Assembly (NCBI GenBank): GCA_031373695.1
Contig: JANMNC010000195.1
Span: 1 to 24,918, forward strand
Direction of reading: 5' to 3'
From: Methylotenera_A sp031373695
Lineage (GTDB): Bacteria > Pseudomonadota > Gammaproteobacteria > Burkholderiales > Methylophilaceae
DNA: 24,918 nucleotides
The notes beneath the pieces were generated by a model, which saw only the letters and a list, made by a program, of their open reading frames with translations, searched no databases and was not told the DNA's origin. Numbering within the stretch: the stretch's first letter is position 1; each line of letters begins with the position of its first letter. Below, in pieces: positions 14,157-22,361 of the stretch. Made by a program: the position numbers and the translations under genes.

Positions 14157-14738
14157 TTAAGCGTAATTTGCGGCAGCAAAATCCCAATTAGCTAATGACG
14201 CTAAAAATACCTCTACAAACTTAGCGCGCGCATTGCGATAATCAATGTAATAAGCGTGTTCCCACACATCTATCGTTAACAAAGCTTTATCGCCAGTTGT
14301 TAATGGTGTGCCGGCTGCACCCATATTCACAATATCTACACTACCGTCCGCTTTTTTTACAAGCCATGTCCAACCAGAGCCAAAATTGCCAACGGCTGAT
14401 GCTTGAAAAGCTTTTTTAAATTCGTCAAAGCTACCCCATTTTGCGTTAATAGCATCCGCTAAAGCACCATTAGGTGCGCCGCCGCCATTGGGCTTCATGC
14501 TGTGCCAAAAAAACGTGTGGTTTGAAACTTGCGCTGAGTTATTGTAAATACCAGCAGAAGATTTTTTGATGATTTCTTCTAAACTTAACTCTTCAAACTC
14601 TGTACCTTTAATTAAATTGTTTAAGTTGGTCACATAAGTTTGGTGATGTTTACCGTAGTGAAAATCCAAGGTTTCTTCTGAAATATGTGGTGCAAGCGCA
14701 GTTTTGACATAAGGTAATGCGGGTAGGGTGTGTTCCAT
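14157..14738 (-). CDS. sodB: Superoxide dismutase, iron type
   Basis: This 193-residue enzyme converts superoxide to peroxide and oxygen in the cytoplasm. Metal ligands are in place: His27 (DFHYGKHHQTYV), His74 (VSNHTFFWHSM), and Asp157 and His161 (TIDVWEHAYYIDY). Gln70, just before the second ligand, and the sequence FFWHSM point to the iron rather than the manganese type. Length equals Escherichia coli SodB. A TAGGAAAAA stretch upstream is a plausible ribosome binding site. It is followed by a strong terminator, so it is probably monocistronic. I saw no clear Fur box upstream. Confidence 0.96.
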   Translation of the reverse strand: MEHTLPALPYVKTALAPHISEETLDFHYGKHHQTYVTNLNNLIKGTEFEELSLEEIIKKSSAGIYNNSAQVSNHTFFWHSMKPNGGGAPNGALADAINAKWGSFDEFKKAFQASAVGNFGSGWTWLVKKADGSVDIVNMGAAGTPLTTGDKALLTIDVWEHAYYIDYRNARAKFVEVFLASLANWDFAAANYA

Positions 14739-14829
14739 GATTATTTTTCCTAACGTTAATAAATTTAGTGTTTTAGTTGCTGGTTTTAAAGACAGCGGAT
14801 TTTAACTTGAGTTTGTTGCAAAACAACAA

Positions 14830-15795
14830 TTACAGACTATTTTTTTTGGGCTTATTTTCAGCGCTGTTATCAATATTGTCTTGTATGATGCCTACTTTTT
14901 TAGCTCTCGGATGTGCGGTATCGTACACTTTAGCTAAATGTTGATAATCTAAATGGGTGTAAACCTGTGTGGTACTAATATTGGCATGGCCTAACATTTC
15001 TTGTACTGCGCGTAAATCGCCGCTACTTTGTAGCACATGTGTGGCAAAGCTATGGCGCAGCAAATGCGGGTGCACGGATGAGTTAATACCTTGTTTGATT
15101 GACCATTCTTTAATGCGATATTGAATGTTTCTAGCCGAAATACGCCTGCCCTGCAGCCCAATAAACACGGGCTTCGCAGCGGCATTGTTTTGAATATTTT
15201 TATCAACATGCTTTAATAGAATGGTTGTGCGTTTTTCTAGCCAAACTTTAATGGCGTTGCTGGCATGGCTGCCCATTGGCACAATACGCGTTTTGTTGCC
15301 TTTACCAGTAACCGTTACAGTGCCCTCGCTAAAATCTAGCGCGTCTAAATTAAGGTTTACCAGCTCGCTAAGGCGTAGGCCAGATGAGTAAAATAACTCT
15401 AATATAGCGTGGTCGCGCGCACTTAAAATATCATCATCACTAATATTAACAAGCTTTACTGCCTGTTCTATTGATAGGGCTTGCGGTAATTTTTTGGCCG
15501 ATTTTGGTGCGCGTAAACCTATTACAGGGTTATTGCTAAAGCCATGACGTTGTACTAAAAAATCGAAAAAGCCACGCCAGCTAGACAGCATACGCGCAAT
15601 ACTTTTACCGCCTAAACCTTTGCTGTGCAGCATTGCTACAAAACGGCGAATATGCGTATTTTGCAGCTCGTTAAGTGCGGTTTTTTCGCTTAAATTAATT
15701 AATCGTGCAATATCTCTGGCGTAATTTTCTAAGGTGAGCGGGCTTAAGCCACGCTCAAAATTTAAAAAATCGAGATACTCTTTTAAATAGGTCAC
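14830..15795 (-). CDS. xerC: Tyrosine recombinase XerC
   Basis: A 321-residue site-specific recombinase that, with XerD, resolves chromosome dimers at dif. The N-terminal SAM-like core-binding domain spans about 1-90. The catalytic domain has Arg141 (SSGLRLSELVNL), Lys165 (TGKGNKTR), His244 and Arg247 (HPHLLRHSFATH), His270 (LGH) and nucleophile Tyr279 (QVYTHLD). A basic, polar tail of about 25 residues after AHPRAKK makes it slightly longer than usual. The order dapF-DUF484-xerC on one strand is conserved in proteobacteria and supports XerC over XerD. About 40 bases separate it from the DUF484 gene. Confidence 0.95.
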   Translation of the reverse strand: MTYLKEYLDFLNFERGLSPLTLENYARDIARLINLSEKTALNELQNTHIRRFVAMLHSKGLGGKSIARMLSSWRGFFDFLVQRHGFSNNPVIGLRAPKSAKKLPQALSIEQAVKLVNISDDDILSARDHAILELFYSSGLRLSELVNLNLDALDFSEGTVTVTGKGNKTRIVPMGSHASNAIKVWLEKRTTILLKHVDKNIQNNAAAKPVFIGLQGRRISARNIQYRIKEWSIKQGINSSVHPHLLRHSFATHVLQSSGDLRAVQEMLGHANISTTQVYTHLDYQHLAKVYDTAHPRAKKVGIIQDNIDNSAENKPKKNSL

Positions 15796-15835
15796 GTCTA
15801 TTTAGGCCGCATTAAATTAGCTTCAATAAATTTAT

Positions 15836-16531
15836 CTATTCTATTTCAACATAGCGCGATAAAGCTGCGCTAACGAGCTCGCCTATATTGCTTAAAAACG
15901 CAGTACCCATTTCTGGGTAAAAACGCTTTTTGTCATCACTAGCTAGTGCTAAAAAACCAAACACTGTTTGCTGACTTATATTTTTTTGGCAACATAAAGG
16001 AATAATCGCAAGCGTAGTCGCTGGTTCGATAAACCAATCTTCAGCCACAATAGCAATTGGCGCACCACAATAAGGTTGGTTTAGTGCGCTAATCCAAGTT
16101 TTAGCTTCATCTGCTACCTCGCTAAACACCAAATTGGCACGGTTTGATTCATTAAGCGGTTTTGCCCAAACTTTAAGGCAAGTATCACTTAATTCAAAAA
16201 TCTCGGGTAAATGATGGCTTACCAATTGCTCTATGGCGTCAAAGTTTTTTGCTTTATGCAGGCTTAAGTTAACAACGTGAATTTTATTAGCAGTTACATC
16301 ATTAACTTGCGCATTAACTACAAGCTCGGTATAGCGATCTTCTAGCGCACTAATTTTATCGCGCTGTGCTAATTGTTGGCGCTCTGCCAGCGAAATTGTG
16401 CCGCTGCCGTGCGGGCTAGGCAAATGTATATCTGCTAGCAATTGCGCATTTTGTTCAAAAAATTCTGGGTGATCTTTTAAATATTGCTTAACAGCGCTGA
16501 CATCTATATTTGCATCAATTTCTACTTGCAT
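15836..16531 (-). CDS. DUF484 family protein (GAF-like fold)
   Basis: A 231-residue protein. The N-terminal VKQYLKDHPEFFEQNAQLLADIHLPSPHGSGTISLAERQ is the DUF484 signature, a coiled-coil stretch follows, and the C-terminal half is a GAF-like domain (IAIVAEDWFIEPATTLAIIPLC, FGFLALASDDKKRFYPEMGT). The biochemical role is unknown. It is regularly found between dapF and xerC, as here, which is the best evidence that the gene is real and part of that operon. Forty-eight bases separate its start from the dapF stop. Confidence 0.92.
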   Translation of the reverse strand: MQVEIDANIDVSAVKQYLKDHPEFFEQNAQLLADIHLPSPHGSGTISLAERQQLAQRDKISALEDRYTELVVNAQVNDVTANKIHVVNLSLHKAKNFDAIEQLVSHHLPEIFELSDTCLKVWAKPLNESNRANLVFSEVADEAKTWISALNQPYCGAPIAIVAEDWFIEPATTLAIIPLCCQKNISQQTVFGFLALASDDKKRFYPEMGTAFLSNIGELVSAALSRYVEIE

Positions 16532-16579
16532 TGCTTACCTCATTTTTATTAAATTTTAATAGATTAGCTTTTAGCTTGC

Positions 16580-17410
16580 TTATATCTCAATACAGCCTTC
16601 AAACACTATTTCGGCCGGGCCAGTCATTATCACTGTTTGATTATTGCCAGCCCATGCAATATTTAATTTGCCACCGCGTGCATGCACTAGCACGGGTGAT
16701 TGCAACAGCCCAAGCACAATGCCGCTGACTACCGCTGCACAAGCGCCAGTACCGCAACTAAGTGTTTCGCCACTACCGCGCTCATACACGCGTAATTTAA
16801 TTTCATGTGGGTTTAATACTTGCATAAAACCTGCATTTACGCGCTGCGCAAACCTTGTATGCGATTCAATTTGTGGGCCAAGTGTTGCTACATCTGCAGT
16901 ATCGACATCATCAACCAACAAAACTGCATGCGGGTTACCCATCGATACAGCAGATATTTGAAGCGTTTGCTCAATTAAATCTAATGAATATTGGGTTTGG
17001 TAAGTGCTTGCAGTAAACGGTATATCTACAGGGTTAAATCTTGGTGCGCCCATATTTACGCTAACTTGATTATCTGTTTGTAAGTGCAATGCGATTACAC
17101 CACCCGCCGTTTCTACTGTAATTTCATGCTTGTGTGTTAAGCCTTTTTCTACTACAAAACGCACAAAGCAACGTGCACCATTGCCACATTGTTCTACCTC
17201 AGTGCCATCAGCATTAAAAATGCGGTATTTAAAATCCACATCAGCTAAAGCGGTTTTTTCTACCATCAATAGTTGATCGCAACCCACGCCAAAAGTACGA
17301 TTAGCGATTTTTTTGATTTGTTCAGATGAGAGTAAAACGGGCGCAGAATAGCCATCAACAATAACAAAATCGTTGCCAGCACCCTGCATTTTAGTGAAAT
17401 TAAGTAACAT
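16580..17410 (-). CDS. dapF: Diaminopimelate epimerase
   Basis: The 276-residue enzyme converts LL- to meso-diaminopimelate for lysine and peptidoglycan synthesis. It uses two cysteines as acid and base: Cys75 in EQCGNGARC and Cys219 in LSCGTGACA. Both are present, as are the N-terminal FTKMQGAGNDFVIVDG and the central VSMGNPHAVLLV. Length is normal. It is the first gene of the dapF-DUF484-xerC group and is divergent from metK, with 183 bases between the starts. Confidence 0.97.
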   Translation of the reverse strand: MLLNFTKMQGAGNDFVIVDGYSAPVLLSSEQIKKIANRTFGVGCDQLLMVEKTALADVDFKYRIFNADGTEVEQCGNGARCFVRFVVEKGLTHKHEITVETAGGVIALHLQTDNQVSVNMGAPRFNPVDIPFTASTYQTQYSLDLIEQTLQISAVSMGNPHAVLLVDDVDTADVATLGPQIESHTRFAQRVNAGFMQVLNPHEIKLRVYERGSGETLSCGTGACAAVVSGIVLGLLQSPVLVHARGGKLNIAWAGNNQTVIMTGPAEIVFEGCIEI

Positions 17411-17498
17411 AATTTTAAACTTTATAATTACGCTATTCTAGCAAACTTATTAGCCAAACCTAGCGATTATACTTAGAGCGAAGTGATTGATTCATGTG

Positions 17499-17504
17499 TA
17501 TAAT
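17499..17504 (+). promoter_or_regulatory. Candidate -10 box of metK
   Basis: A perfect TATAAT lies 90 bases before the metK ATG. No good -35 box is found at the usual spacing. It would give a leader of about 80 bases containing a weak AATGTTC/GAACGTT hairpin (17527-17554). Confidence 0.4.
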
Positions 17505-17593
17505 TTGTAATTCAACAGTGATTATCAATGTTCCTTTAGCCTTTAGTGAACGTTGACTTACTTTATTTTAAATTTTAAATTTCAAGGCGCAAT

Positions 17594-18757
17594 ATGAATG
17601 ATTTTCTTTTTACTTCAGAATCTGTTTCTGAAGGTCACCCAGATAAACTCGCAGACCAAGTTTCAGACAGCATTTTAGATGCTATTTTGGAGCAAGACCC
17701 AACCGCACGCGTAGCCGCTGAAACATTAGCCAACACTGGTTTGGTAGTATTGGCTGGCGAAATTACCACCACTGCGAATGTAGATTACATAAAAGTCGCA
17801 CGCGATTGCATTAAACGCATCGGTTACGACAATACCGAATACGGAATTGATTACAAAGGCTGCGCAGTTTTAGTGGCTTACGACAAGCAATCGCCAGATA
17901 TTGCTCAAGGCGTAGATAACGCTAATGACGACCCACTAGACCAAGGTGCGGGCGACCAAGGCTTAATGTTTGGTTATGCTGTAAATGAAACACCACAATT
18001 GATGCCATTGCCAATTTGGCTGAGCCACCGCTTAATGGAGCGCCAAGCCGCATTACGTAAAGATGGCCGTCTGCCTTGGTTGCGTCCAGACGCTAAATCA
18101 CAAGTCACCATACAATATGTAGATGGCAAGCCGTTTAAAATTGATACTGTGCTGGTTTCTACACAACATTCGCCAGACATTAGTTTAGAAGATATTCGCG
18201 AAGCAACCATTGAAGAAATTATTAAACCAATGTTGCCAAAAGAGCTTATAAAAGGTGATATTAAATACTTAGTTAACCCAACAGGCCGCTTTGTAGTTGG
18301 TGGCCCACAAGGCGATTGTGGTTTAACAGGCCGTAAAATTATTGTTGATACTTACGGCGGTGCTGCACCTCATGGTGGCGGTGCTTTCTCAGGTAAAGAC
18401 CCTTCAAAAGTTGACCGTAGTGCAGCTTATGCCGGCCGTTATGTAGCCAAAAATATTGTAGCTGCTGGTTTGGCCGATAAATGTTTAGTGCAAGTGAGCT
18501 ACGCCATTGGTGTTGCGCAACCAACTTCTGTAATGGTTGAAACTTATGGCACTGGCAAGGTATCGAACGAGGTATTAACGGCTTTAGTGCTAGAGCATTT
18601 TGACTTGCGCCCTAAAGGCATTGTAAAAATGTTAGATTTATTGCGTCCAATCTATACAAAAACGGCTGCTTATGGCCATTTTGGTCGTGATGAGCCTGAG
18701 TTTACTTGGGAAGCTACAGACAGAGCCGCCGCATTGAAGGCAGCAGCAGGCTTATAA
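17594..18757 (+). CDS. metK: S-adenosylmethionine synthase
   Basis: A 387-residue cytoplasmic enzyme that makes SAM from methionine and ATP. Conserved motifs are in order: SVSEGHPDKLADQVSDSILD (ATP and metal binding, about 10-29), GAGDQGLMFGYA (the signature hexapeptide region), NPTGRFVVGGPQGDCGLTGRKI, and the glycine-rich loop GGGAFSGKDPSKVDRSAAY. Length is typical. AAGG eight bases before the ATG supports the start. It lies directly upstream of the SAH-riboswitch operon, so SAM production and SAH removal are neighbours though probably separately transcribed. Confidence 0.97.
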   Translation: MNDFLFTSESVSEGHPDKLADQVSDSILDAILEQDPTARVAAETLANTGLVVLAGEITTTANVDYIKVARDCIKRIGYDNTEYGIDYKGCAVLVAYDKQSPDIAQGVDNANDDPLDQGAGDQGLMFGYAVNETPQLMPLPIWLSHRLMERQAALRKDGRLPWLRPDAKSQVTIQYVDGKPFKIDTVLVSTQHSPDISLEDIREATIEEIIKPMLPKELIKGDIKYLVNPTGRFVVGGPQGDCGLTGRKIIVDTYGGAAPHGGGAFSGKDPSKVDRSAAYAGRYVAKNIVAAGLADKCLVQVSYAIGVAQPTSVMVETYGTGKVSNEVLTALVLEHFDLRPKGIVKMLDLLRPIYTKTAAYGHFGRDEPEFTWEATDRAAALKAAAGL

Positions 18758-18784
18758 GGTATTAAAGCAAAATGTAATAATCCT

Positions 18785-18840
18785 TAATGAAATCATAGCC
18801 TTGTTAAAAAATACTTTTGACAAAAGCCATGATTTCATTA
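18785..18840. repeat. Long imperfect inverted repeat overlapping the ahcY promoter
   Basis: The outer arms TAATGAAATCATAGC (from 18785) and GCCATGATTTCATTA (to 18840) match except for one base. The inner arms TTGTTAAAA (18801-18809) and TTTTGACAA (18815-18823) also pair, around AATAC. The whole forms an almost continuous hairpin 28 bases after the metK stop. The right half contains the -35 box and spacer of the ahcY promoter. It may be a metK terminator without a good T-tract, an operator pair, or both. Confidence 0.7.
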
Positions 18841-18844
18841 TAAT
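18817..18844 (+). promoter_or_regulatory. Near-consensus sigma-70 promoter for the ahcY operon
   Basis: TTGACA (18817-18822) and TATAAT (18839-18844) are both perfect, with a 16-base spacer. Transcription should begin around 18851, about 13 bases before the SAH riboswitch. The spacer holds the palindromic half ATGATTTCAT of the surrounding inverted repeat. Confidence 0.85.
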
Positions 18845-18863
18845 TCTGTTTTTAGCAAATCAT

Positions 18864-19018
18864 AACCGAGGAACGTTGCGAGGTTACGTAAGTTGTAATT
18901 AGACTTTAGTAAACCCTAGGCTCGGTTAGCAAGACAAATGTTTGATTAATTTGTTTTGTAACGGCGTTCACCTTATTTTAAACCGTGCCAGACACGGGAA
19001 CTGGGTGAACAAAACGCC
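18864..19018 (+). ncRNA. SAH riboswitch
   Basis: The conserved SAH-riboswitch elements are present. Helix P1 is AACCGAG (18864-18870) with CTCGGTT (18921-18927). The core GAGGAACGTTGCGAGG comes next, then CCCTAGGCTCGG. After a spacer, AACGGCGTTCACC (18959-18972) pairs with GGTGAACAAAACGCC (19004-19018). GAACG (18871-18875) can pair with CGTTC in the 3' part to give the family pseudoknot. It lies in the leader of ahcY, the usual target, and is expected to raise expression when S-adenosylhomocysteine accumulates. A 7-bp hairpin, GCTGTTA/TAATAGC (19034-19050), downstream may belong to the expression platform. Confidence 0.93.
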
Positions 19019-19133
19019 AAAAATGTTAATTACGCTGTTACTTTAATAGCTGTTAATTGAGTCTTTTTCTGCTTTTGTAACAAATTCCATTCCCTGCTGG
19101 TCACTAAAATTTCATTCTTTTTAGGATAATATA

Positions 19134-20543
19134 ATGAATACTGTGACTGACATTAAAGACTACGTTGTAGCCGACATTAATCTAGCTGCTTTTGGCCGTA
19201 AAGAAATTGCCATTGCCGAGACAGAAATGCCTGGCTTAATGATGATTCGTGAAGAGTTTGCTATTGCGCAACCACTTAAAGGTGCGCGTATTACTGGCTC
19301 GCTACACATGACAATTCAAACCGCTGTGCTGATTGAAACGCTTAAAGATTTGGGCGCTGAAGTTCGCTGGGCGTCATGCAATATCTACTCAACACAAGAC
19401 CACGCTGCTGCAGCCATTGCTGCTGGTGGCACAGCAGTTTTTGCAATTAAGGGTGAAACCTTAACTGAGTATTGGGATTACACGCACCGTATTTTTGAGT
19501 GGTTAGATGGCGGCTACAGCAATATGATTTTAGACGATGGCGGCGATGCAACATTGCTATTACATCTTGGCACGCGTGCTGAAAAAGATTTATCCGTGAT
19601 TGCAAACCCTACCTCAGAAGAAGAAATCTGTTTATTTGATGCGATTAAAGCTAAATTAAAAGTAGATCCAACTTGGTACTCAGTACGTTTAGCTAGCATT
19701 ATTGGTGTGACTGAAGAAACCACTACTGGCGTGCATCGTTTGTATCAAATGCATAAAGAAGGCAAATTAGCTTTCCCAGCAATTAACGTGAATGACTCTG
19801 TAACCAAATCAAAATTTGATAACTTATACGGTTGCCGCGAAAGTTTAGTGGATGCGATTAAACGCGCAACTGACGTGATGATTGCAGGTAAAGTGGCGGT
19901 GGTTGCTGGTTATGGCGATGTGGGCAAAGGTTCTGCACAAGCATTGCGTGCGCTATCTGCACAAGTTTGGGTGACAGAAGTTGACCCAATTTGCGCATTA
20001 CAAGCAGCGATGGAAGGCTACCGCGTCGTCACGATGGATTATGCGGCTGAACATGCCGATATTTTTGTAACGGCTACTGGTAACTACCACGTGATTACGC
20101 ATGATCATATGGCGAAAATGAAAGACCAAGCCATTGTGTGTAACATTGGTCACTTTGATAACGAAATTGATGTTGTTTCACTTGAAAAATATGAGTGGGA
20201 TGAAATCAAACCACAAGTAGATCACGTGATTTTCCCAAATGGTAAAAAAATTATTTTATTGGCAAAAGGTCGTTTAGTTAACCTAGGTTGTGGTACTGGT
20301 CATCCAAGCTATGTAATGAGCTCAAGCTTTGCTAATCAAACCATTGCGCAAATTGAGTTGTTTACACGTCAGGCCGATTACCCAGTAGGCGTTTATGTAT
20401 TGCCAAAACATCTAGATGAAAAAGTTGCTGTGTTGCAATTGAAAAAATTGAATGCACAATTAACGCGTCTAAGTGAAACACAAGCAGCGTATATTGGCGT
20501 ATCGCAAGATGGTCCTTTCAAGCCAGACACATATCGCTATTAA
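19134..20543 (+). CDS. ahcY: Adenosylhomocysteinase (SAH hydrolase)
   Basis: The 469-residue NAD-dependent enzyme splits S-adenosylhomocysteine into homocysteine and adenosine, relieving product inhibition of methyltransferases. Signatures: RITGSLHMTIQTAVLIETL, SCNIYSTQDHAAAAIA, NVNDSVTKSKFDNLYGCRES (substrate and catalytic lysine region), the NAD-binding VVAGYGDVGKGSAQALR, CNIGHFDNEID, and the C-terminal KPDTYRY. It is the long bacterial form, with an insertion relative to the human enzyme. AGGA seven bases before the ATG is the ribosome binding site. It is controlled by the SAH riboswitch and is followed by the COG1950 gene and metF on the same strand. Confidence 0.97.
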   Translation: MNTVTDIKDYVVADINLAAFGRKEIAIAETEMPGLMMIREEFAIAQPLKGARITGSLHMTIQTAVLIETLKDLGAEVRWASCNIYSTQDHAAAAIAAGGTAVFAIKGETLTEYWDYTHRIFEWLDGGYSNMILDDGGDATLLLHLGTRAEKDLSVIANPTSEEEICLFDAIKAKLKVDPTWYSVRLASIIGVTEETTTGVHRLYQMHKEGKLAFPAINVNDSVTKSKFDNLYGCRESLVDAIKRATDVMIAGKVAVVAGYGDVGKGSAQALRALSAQVWVTEVDPICALQAAMEGYRVVTMDYAAEHADIFVTATGNYHVITHDHMAKMKDQAIVCNIGHFDNEIDVVSLEKYEWDEIKPQVDHVIFPNGKKIILLAKGRLVNLGCGTGHPSYVMSSSFANQTIAQIELFTRQADYPVGVYVLPKHLDEKVAVLQLKKLNAQLTRLSETQAAYIGVSQDGPFKPDTYRY

Positions 20544-20573
20544 GACTTTTATTAAATTAGAGGGAATAGACAC

Positions 20574-20918
20574 ATGAAATTACTCATTGGGTGGTTATTA
20601 AATGCACTGGCTTTATTAGGTGTAGCGTACTTTGTACCTGGTATTCATGTGTCTAGCTTTATGGCAGCTTTAATAGCTGCAGCAGTGATTGGCTTAGTTA
20701 ATATGTTGATTAAGCCAATTTTACTAATACTGACATTGCCTGTAACGATTATTACACTGGGTTTATTTATATTTGTGATAAACGGGGTTTTGTTCTGGCT
20801 AGTAGGTAACTTTTTAGATGGGTTTGAGGTAAAAACCTTGATAGCTGGCATTATCGGTGCAATTGTCTACAGCATTATTTCGTGGATTTTAAGCGCAGTC
20901 GTCATTGATAAAAAGTAA
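20574..20918 (+). CDS. COG1950 / phage holin family IV-type membrane protein
   Basis: A 114-residue, very hydrophobic protein with about four membrane helices (LLIGWLLNALALLGVAYFV, FMAALIAAAVIGLVNMLI, TIITLGLFIFVINGVLFWLV, TLIAGIIGAIVYSIISWIL) and the conserved pattern NMLIKPILLILTLPVTIITLG. Automatic annotation calls such proteins phage holins, but this one is a chromosomal housekeeping family and nothing viral is nearby. It starts 30 bases after ahcY, has AGAGGG as ribosome binding site, and lies 32 bases before metF. The ahcY-COG1950-metF order is known in betaproteobacteria. Function is unknown. Confidence 0.9.
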   Translation: MKLLIGWLLNALALLGVAYFVPGIHVSSFMAALIAAAVIGLVNMLIKPILLILTLPVTIITLGLFIFVINGVLFWLVGNFLDGFEVKTLIAGIIGAIVYSIISWILSAVVIDKK

Positions 20919-20950
20919 AAGCAAAAAGATTAAATTAAACTCGAGCCAAT

Positions 20951-21811
20951 ATGATGAGCCATACCAATAACGAATATATTCCATTAAGTTTTGAGTTTTT
21001 TCCGCCAAAAACTGCAGATGGCATTGCCAACTTGCGTGAGACACGTGTGCAGCTTGCCCAATATAACCCAGAGTTTTTTTCGGTAACATTCGGTGCTGGC
21101 GGTTCTACAACAGATCGTACCAAAGATACTGTATTTGAAATTCAAGCAGAGGGCTACCAAGCGGCTCCGCACATCTCTTGTATTTCCTCAAGCAAAGAAG
21201 AAATACGTGAGCTACTGGCGGCTTATCAAGCTAAAGGTATAAATAGATTGGTTACCCTGCGTGGCGACGTGCCATCGGGTGAAGTAAGTGTGGGTGATTT
21301 TAAGTATGCCAATGAACTGGTTACATTCATTCGCCAAGAAACTGGTGACTGGTTTCACTTAGAGGTCGCAGCCTACCCAGAGTTTCACCCAGAAGCTACA
21401 TCTGCGGCCAAAGATATGGCCAATTTCAAGCGCAAGGTTGAAGCAGGTGCTAATTCAGCTATTACGCAGTACTTTTATAATGCTGACGCCTATTTTAGGT
21501 TTGTAGATAGTTGTGTGGCAGATGGTATTACAGTGCCAATAGTGCCTGGTGTAATGCCAATTTACAATTTTACTCAGTTGGCGCGTTTTTCAGGCGTGTG
21601 TGGCGCAGAAATCCCGCGTTGGTTGCGCTTGCGCTTAGAAGCATACGCAGATGATTTGCCATCGCTGAGAGCTTTGGGTATTGATGTGGTTAGTAAATTA
21701 TGTGAAGATTTACTGGCCTGGGGTGTGCCAAGTTTGCATTTTTATACATTAAATCAGGCAGGTATTATCTCAAACATTATTAACAACATTGGCATTAAAA
21801 AAGCCAATTAA
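20951..21811 (+). CDS. metF: 5,10-Methylenetetrahydrofolate reductase
   Basis: The 286-residue FAD-dependent TIM-barrel enzyme reduces methylene-THF to methyl-THF, the methyl donor for methionine. Motifs: LSFEFFPPKT with the catalytic Glu15, SVTFGAGGSTTDRT, INRLVTLRGDVPSG with the flavin-region Asp, FHLEVAAYPEFHPEA, and the C-terminal GVPSLHFYTLNQA. The start has two adjacent ATGs (20951 and 20954) and no strong Shine-Dalgarno, so it may be one residue shorter. As the third gene of the riboswitch operon, its output should rise with SAH, linking methyl supply to methyl-cycle load. Confidence 0.96.
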   Translation: MMSHTNNEYIPLSFEFFPPKTADGIANLRETRVQLAQYNPEFFSVTFGAGGSTTDRTKDTVFEIQAEGYQAAPHISCISSSKEEIRELLAAYQAKGINRLVTLRGDVPSGEVSVGDFKYANELVTFIRQETGDWFHLEVAAYPEFHPEATSAAKDMANFKRKVEAGANSAITQYFYNADAYFRFVDSCVADGITVPIVPGVMPIYNFTQLARFSGVCGAEIPRWLRLRLEAYADDLPSLRALGIDVVSKLCEDLLAWGVPSLHFYTLNQAGIISNIINNIGIKKAN

Positions 21812-21846
21812 GCCTAAGTTTAATAAAGCCTTAAATTATTCCGAGC

Positions 21847-22305
21847 TTAGTGAATGGTTAAGCCGCGCGGGTTAAACAAGGCGTCTTCTACAAATAGGTA
21901 ATCTTTTTCACGGCCTTCGTTCCATAAGGCAATCATGGTAATCCAGCGCATTTCTTCAACCGTAATTTCTTGTTGTTTTAGTGCCATAGCGCGGTCTACA
22001 ATTAAATCACGCTCCATGTCGTTAATGACATTAGCTTGCTGTAAAAACAACACAAAACTAATACTTTCTAGGTTTAGTTTTTTGCGTTCTATTTCTGAAA
22101 ATATGCGAAAACCCGAATGTTGGTGTGAATAAGCTGCATTATTTTGGTGAAGCCTAGATTGCATTTCTTCATACCAATCAAAAGCGCCCAAAATATCATT
22201 TTGCTCAAAGCCTGCAGCCGATAGCTCTTGCTCCATCACGTCGTTATCTGGCAGCGCGTGGTTAGCAAAATAATTTTCAAACATGAAGACAAGTACTTCA
22301 AACAT
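21847..22305 (-). CDS. smg: Smg family protein (DUF494)
   Basis: A 152-residue protein that starts MFEVLVFMFENYF, a signature of Smg/DUF494, and contains GFRIFSEIERKKLN and EMRWITMIALWNEG, also conserved. GGAG upstream of the ATG supports the start. The biochemical role is unknown. Its place directly after dprA on the same strand, in the LysM-dprA-smg order found across beta- and gammaproteobacteria, makes the assignment firm. It converges with metF, with only 35 bases between the stops. Confidence 0.93.
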   Translation of the reverse strand: MFEVLVFMFENYFANHALPDNDVMEQELSAAGFEQNDILGAFDWYEEMQSRLHQNNAAYSHQHSGFRIFSEIERKKLNLESISFVLFLQQANVINDMERDLIVDRAMALKQQEITVEEMRWITMIALWNEGREKDYLFVEDALFNPRGLTIH

Positions 22306-22361
22306 AATGGTATCTCCTCGCTCCCAATTAGGAATCTAATAAAACTTGGTGTATCAACAAG

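Noticed and set aside
17505..17593. Leader of metK considered as a SAM-type riboswitch.
   Set aside because: Only a weak 7-bp hairpin (AATGTTC/GAACGTT, 17527-17554) is present, and none of the conserved SAM or SAM/SAH motifs could be found.
20574..20918. Holin-like protein taken as a sign of prophage.
   Set aside because: No other phage gene is nearby and the protein sits in a conserved housekeeping operon.
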